From assembly GCA_016202915.1 (NCBI GenBank), contig JACQNT010000021.1, forward strand, positions 1 through 7,413: a stretch of 7,413 bases of DNA. Direction: 5' to 3'. A model generated the notes under the pieces. That model ran no database searches. It was not told the DNA's origin and worked only from the letters and a program-made list of their open reading frames with translations. The DNA is from Acidobacteriota bacterium (GTDB taxonomy: Bacteria; Acidobacteriota; Polarisedimenticolia; Gp22-AA2). This document shows positions 6,603 through 7,413 of the stretch, piece by piece. Position 1 is the stretch's first letter; each line of letters starts with the position of its first letter. The position numbers and the translations under genes were made by a program.

Positions 6603-7413
6603 ATGCCGCATCGCTGCCCGACGACCTTGAAGGCCGCCGCCGTGCTCGTCGCCCTCGCCGCCGCCGTGCGCCTCGAGGCGGCGACGGCTCCCATCACCAT
6701 CGCCGTGGACGCCCGCGAGGCGCCACGCCGCATCCTGCACGCACGGCTGACGTTTCCGGTGAAACCCGGGCCGCTGACGCTGCTTTATCCCAAGTGGATC
6801 CCCGGGGAGCACGGCCCGAGCGGGCCGATCACGAACCTGGCCGGGCTGCGATTCATGGCCGGCGGCCGGGAGGTCCCGTGGCGCCGGGATCAGGCGGAGA
6901 TGTACGCGTTCCACCTCGAGGTGCCGGCGGGAGCGGCGATCCTGGAGGCGACGCTCGACTACCTCGTCCCCGCCGCGACGGAAGGGTCGGAGCGCTTCTC
7001 CTCGGCCTCCTCCGCGAGCGCCCGGCTCGCCGTGGTCAGTTGGAACCACGTCCTCCTCTACCCTCGCGGAGCGAAGTCGAGCGATCTGACGTACGACGCC
7101 AGCATCCAGCTTCCTTCCGGCTGGAGGTACGGCACCGCCCTCCCGCCGCGCCGGGAGGCGGGGGACGTGGCGGAGTTCAGGACGGTCTCGCTGGAGACGC
7201 TCGTTGACTCGCCTCTCATGGCGGGCGAGTTCCTCAGGATCATCGACCTGTCGCCCGCGGGGTCGCCCGCGCATTTCCTTGTGATCGCCGCCGACTCCGC
7301 CGCCGCCCTGGAGATGGGCGACGCCCACACCGAGCAGCACAGGCAGCTCGTCAGGGAGGGGCTGGCGCTCTTCGGAGGGCACCACTACGAGAGTTACCGG
7401 TTCCTCCTGGCCC
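6603..7413 (+). CDS. M61 (glycyl aminopeptidase-like) family metallopeptidase, N-terminal part
   Basis: The frame from ATG 6603 is open for 270 codons to the right edge with no stop. Residues 1 to ~27 look like a Sec signal peptide (hydrophobic core AAAVLVALAAAV, possible cleavage after LEA or ATA), so the protein is probably periplasmic or outside the cell. Residues ~31-225 resemble the N-terminal domain of M61 peptidases, a beta-rich region before the catalytic domain: YPKWIPGEHGPSGPI at 62-76, NLAGLRF at 78-84, MYAFHLEVPAG at 100-110 and WNHVLLYP at 147-154. LFGGHHYESYRFLLA at the edge matches the link into the catalytic part. The zinc motif HExxH would lie downstream and cannot be checked. 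The family call comes from recalled motifs, not a search. A strong ribosome binding site and a promoter at the end of the palindromic element precede it. A large antisense reading over the same bases (6333-7385) is a composition shadow. Confidence 0.87.
   Translation, partial: MPHRCPTTLKAAAVLVALAAAVRLEAATAPITIAVDAREAPRRILHARLTFPVKPGPLTLLYPKWIPGEHGPSGPITNLAGLRFMAGGREVPWRRDQAEMYAFHLEVPAGAAILEATLDYLVPAATEGSERFSSASSASARLAVVSWNHVLLYPRGAKSSDLTYDASIQLPSGWRYGTALPPRREAGDVAEFRTVSLETLVDSPLMAGEFLRIIDLSPAGSPAHFLVIAADSAAALEMGDAHTEQHRQLVREGLALFGGHHYESYRFLLA

Noticed and set aside
6333..7385. Minus-strand reading of 350 codons at the right end
   Set aside because: Arg/Gly/Pro-rich composition with no domain, and it runs across the palindromic element and antisense to the M61-type gene, which has motifs, signal peptide and ribosome binding site.

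Overview
This window is GC-rich bacterial DNA with dense coding and several non-ATG starts. It carries a eukaryotic-like Ser/Thr kinase fused to a TolB-N-like region and TPRs, a second decayed kinase of the same type, and an M61-type peptidase. That mix is common in Acidobacteriota and related soil or sediment lineages, but this placement is inference from gene style only.

Layout. (1) Positions 1-2354, plus strand: a three-gene proton-translocating NAD(P) transhydrogenase operon. pntAA is cut by the left edge, pntAB starts in a 4-base GTGA overlap, and pntB has a TTG start. (2) 2348-2539, plus: the last ~60 residues of an OmpR-type response regulator, with no receiver domain, starting exactly at the pntB stop; I read it as a gene remnant. 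(3) 2585-4909, minus: an intact 774-residue membrane kinase with a predicted extracytoplasmic TolB-N-like/TPR region. (4) 4910-5115: a divergent promoter region with a good sigma70-type promoter facing each way. (5) 5116-5796, plus: a FkpA/Mip-like lipoprotein peptidyl-prolyl isomerase. (6) 5814-6373, minus: a second kinase-TPR gene reduced to its N-lobe and C-terminal TPR end, with one TGG-to-TGA nonsense change and one frame-changing deletion. (7) 6406-6563: a structured palindromic element (30-bp arms, 27/30 matching) whose two ends each carry an outward promoter-like sequence. (8) 6603 to the right edge, plus: the N-terminal part of an exported M61-type peptidase; the frame is open to the edge.

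Function. The transhydrogenase uses the proton gradient to make NADPH. The kinase, FKBP lipoprotein and M61 protein all point to envelope or periplasm functions, but nothing shows that they form one pathway. I see no clear novel multi-gene system. The most unusual items are the palindromic element with symmetric outward promoters, and the two decaying signalling genes. No tRNA, rRNA, CRISPR array or transposase gene was seen.
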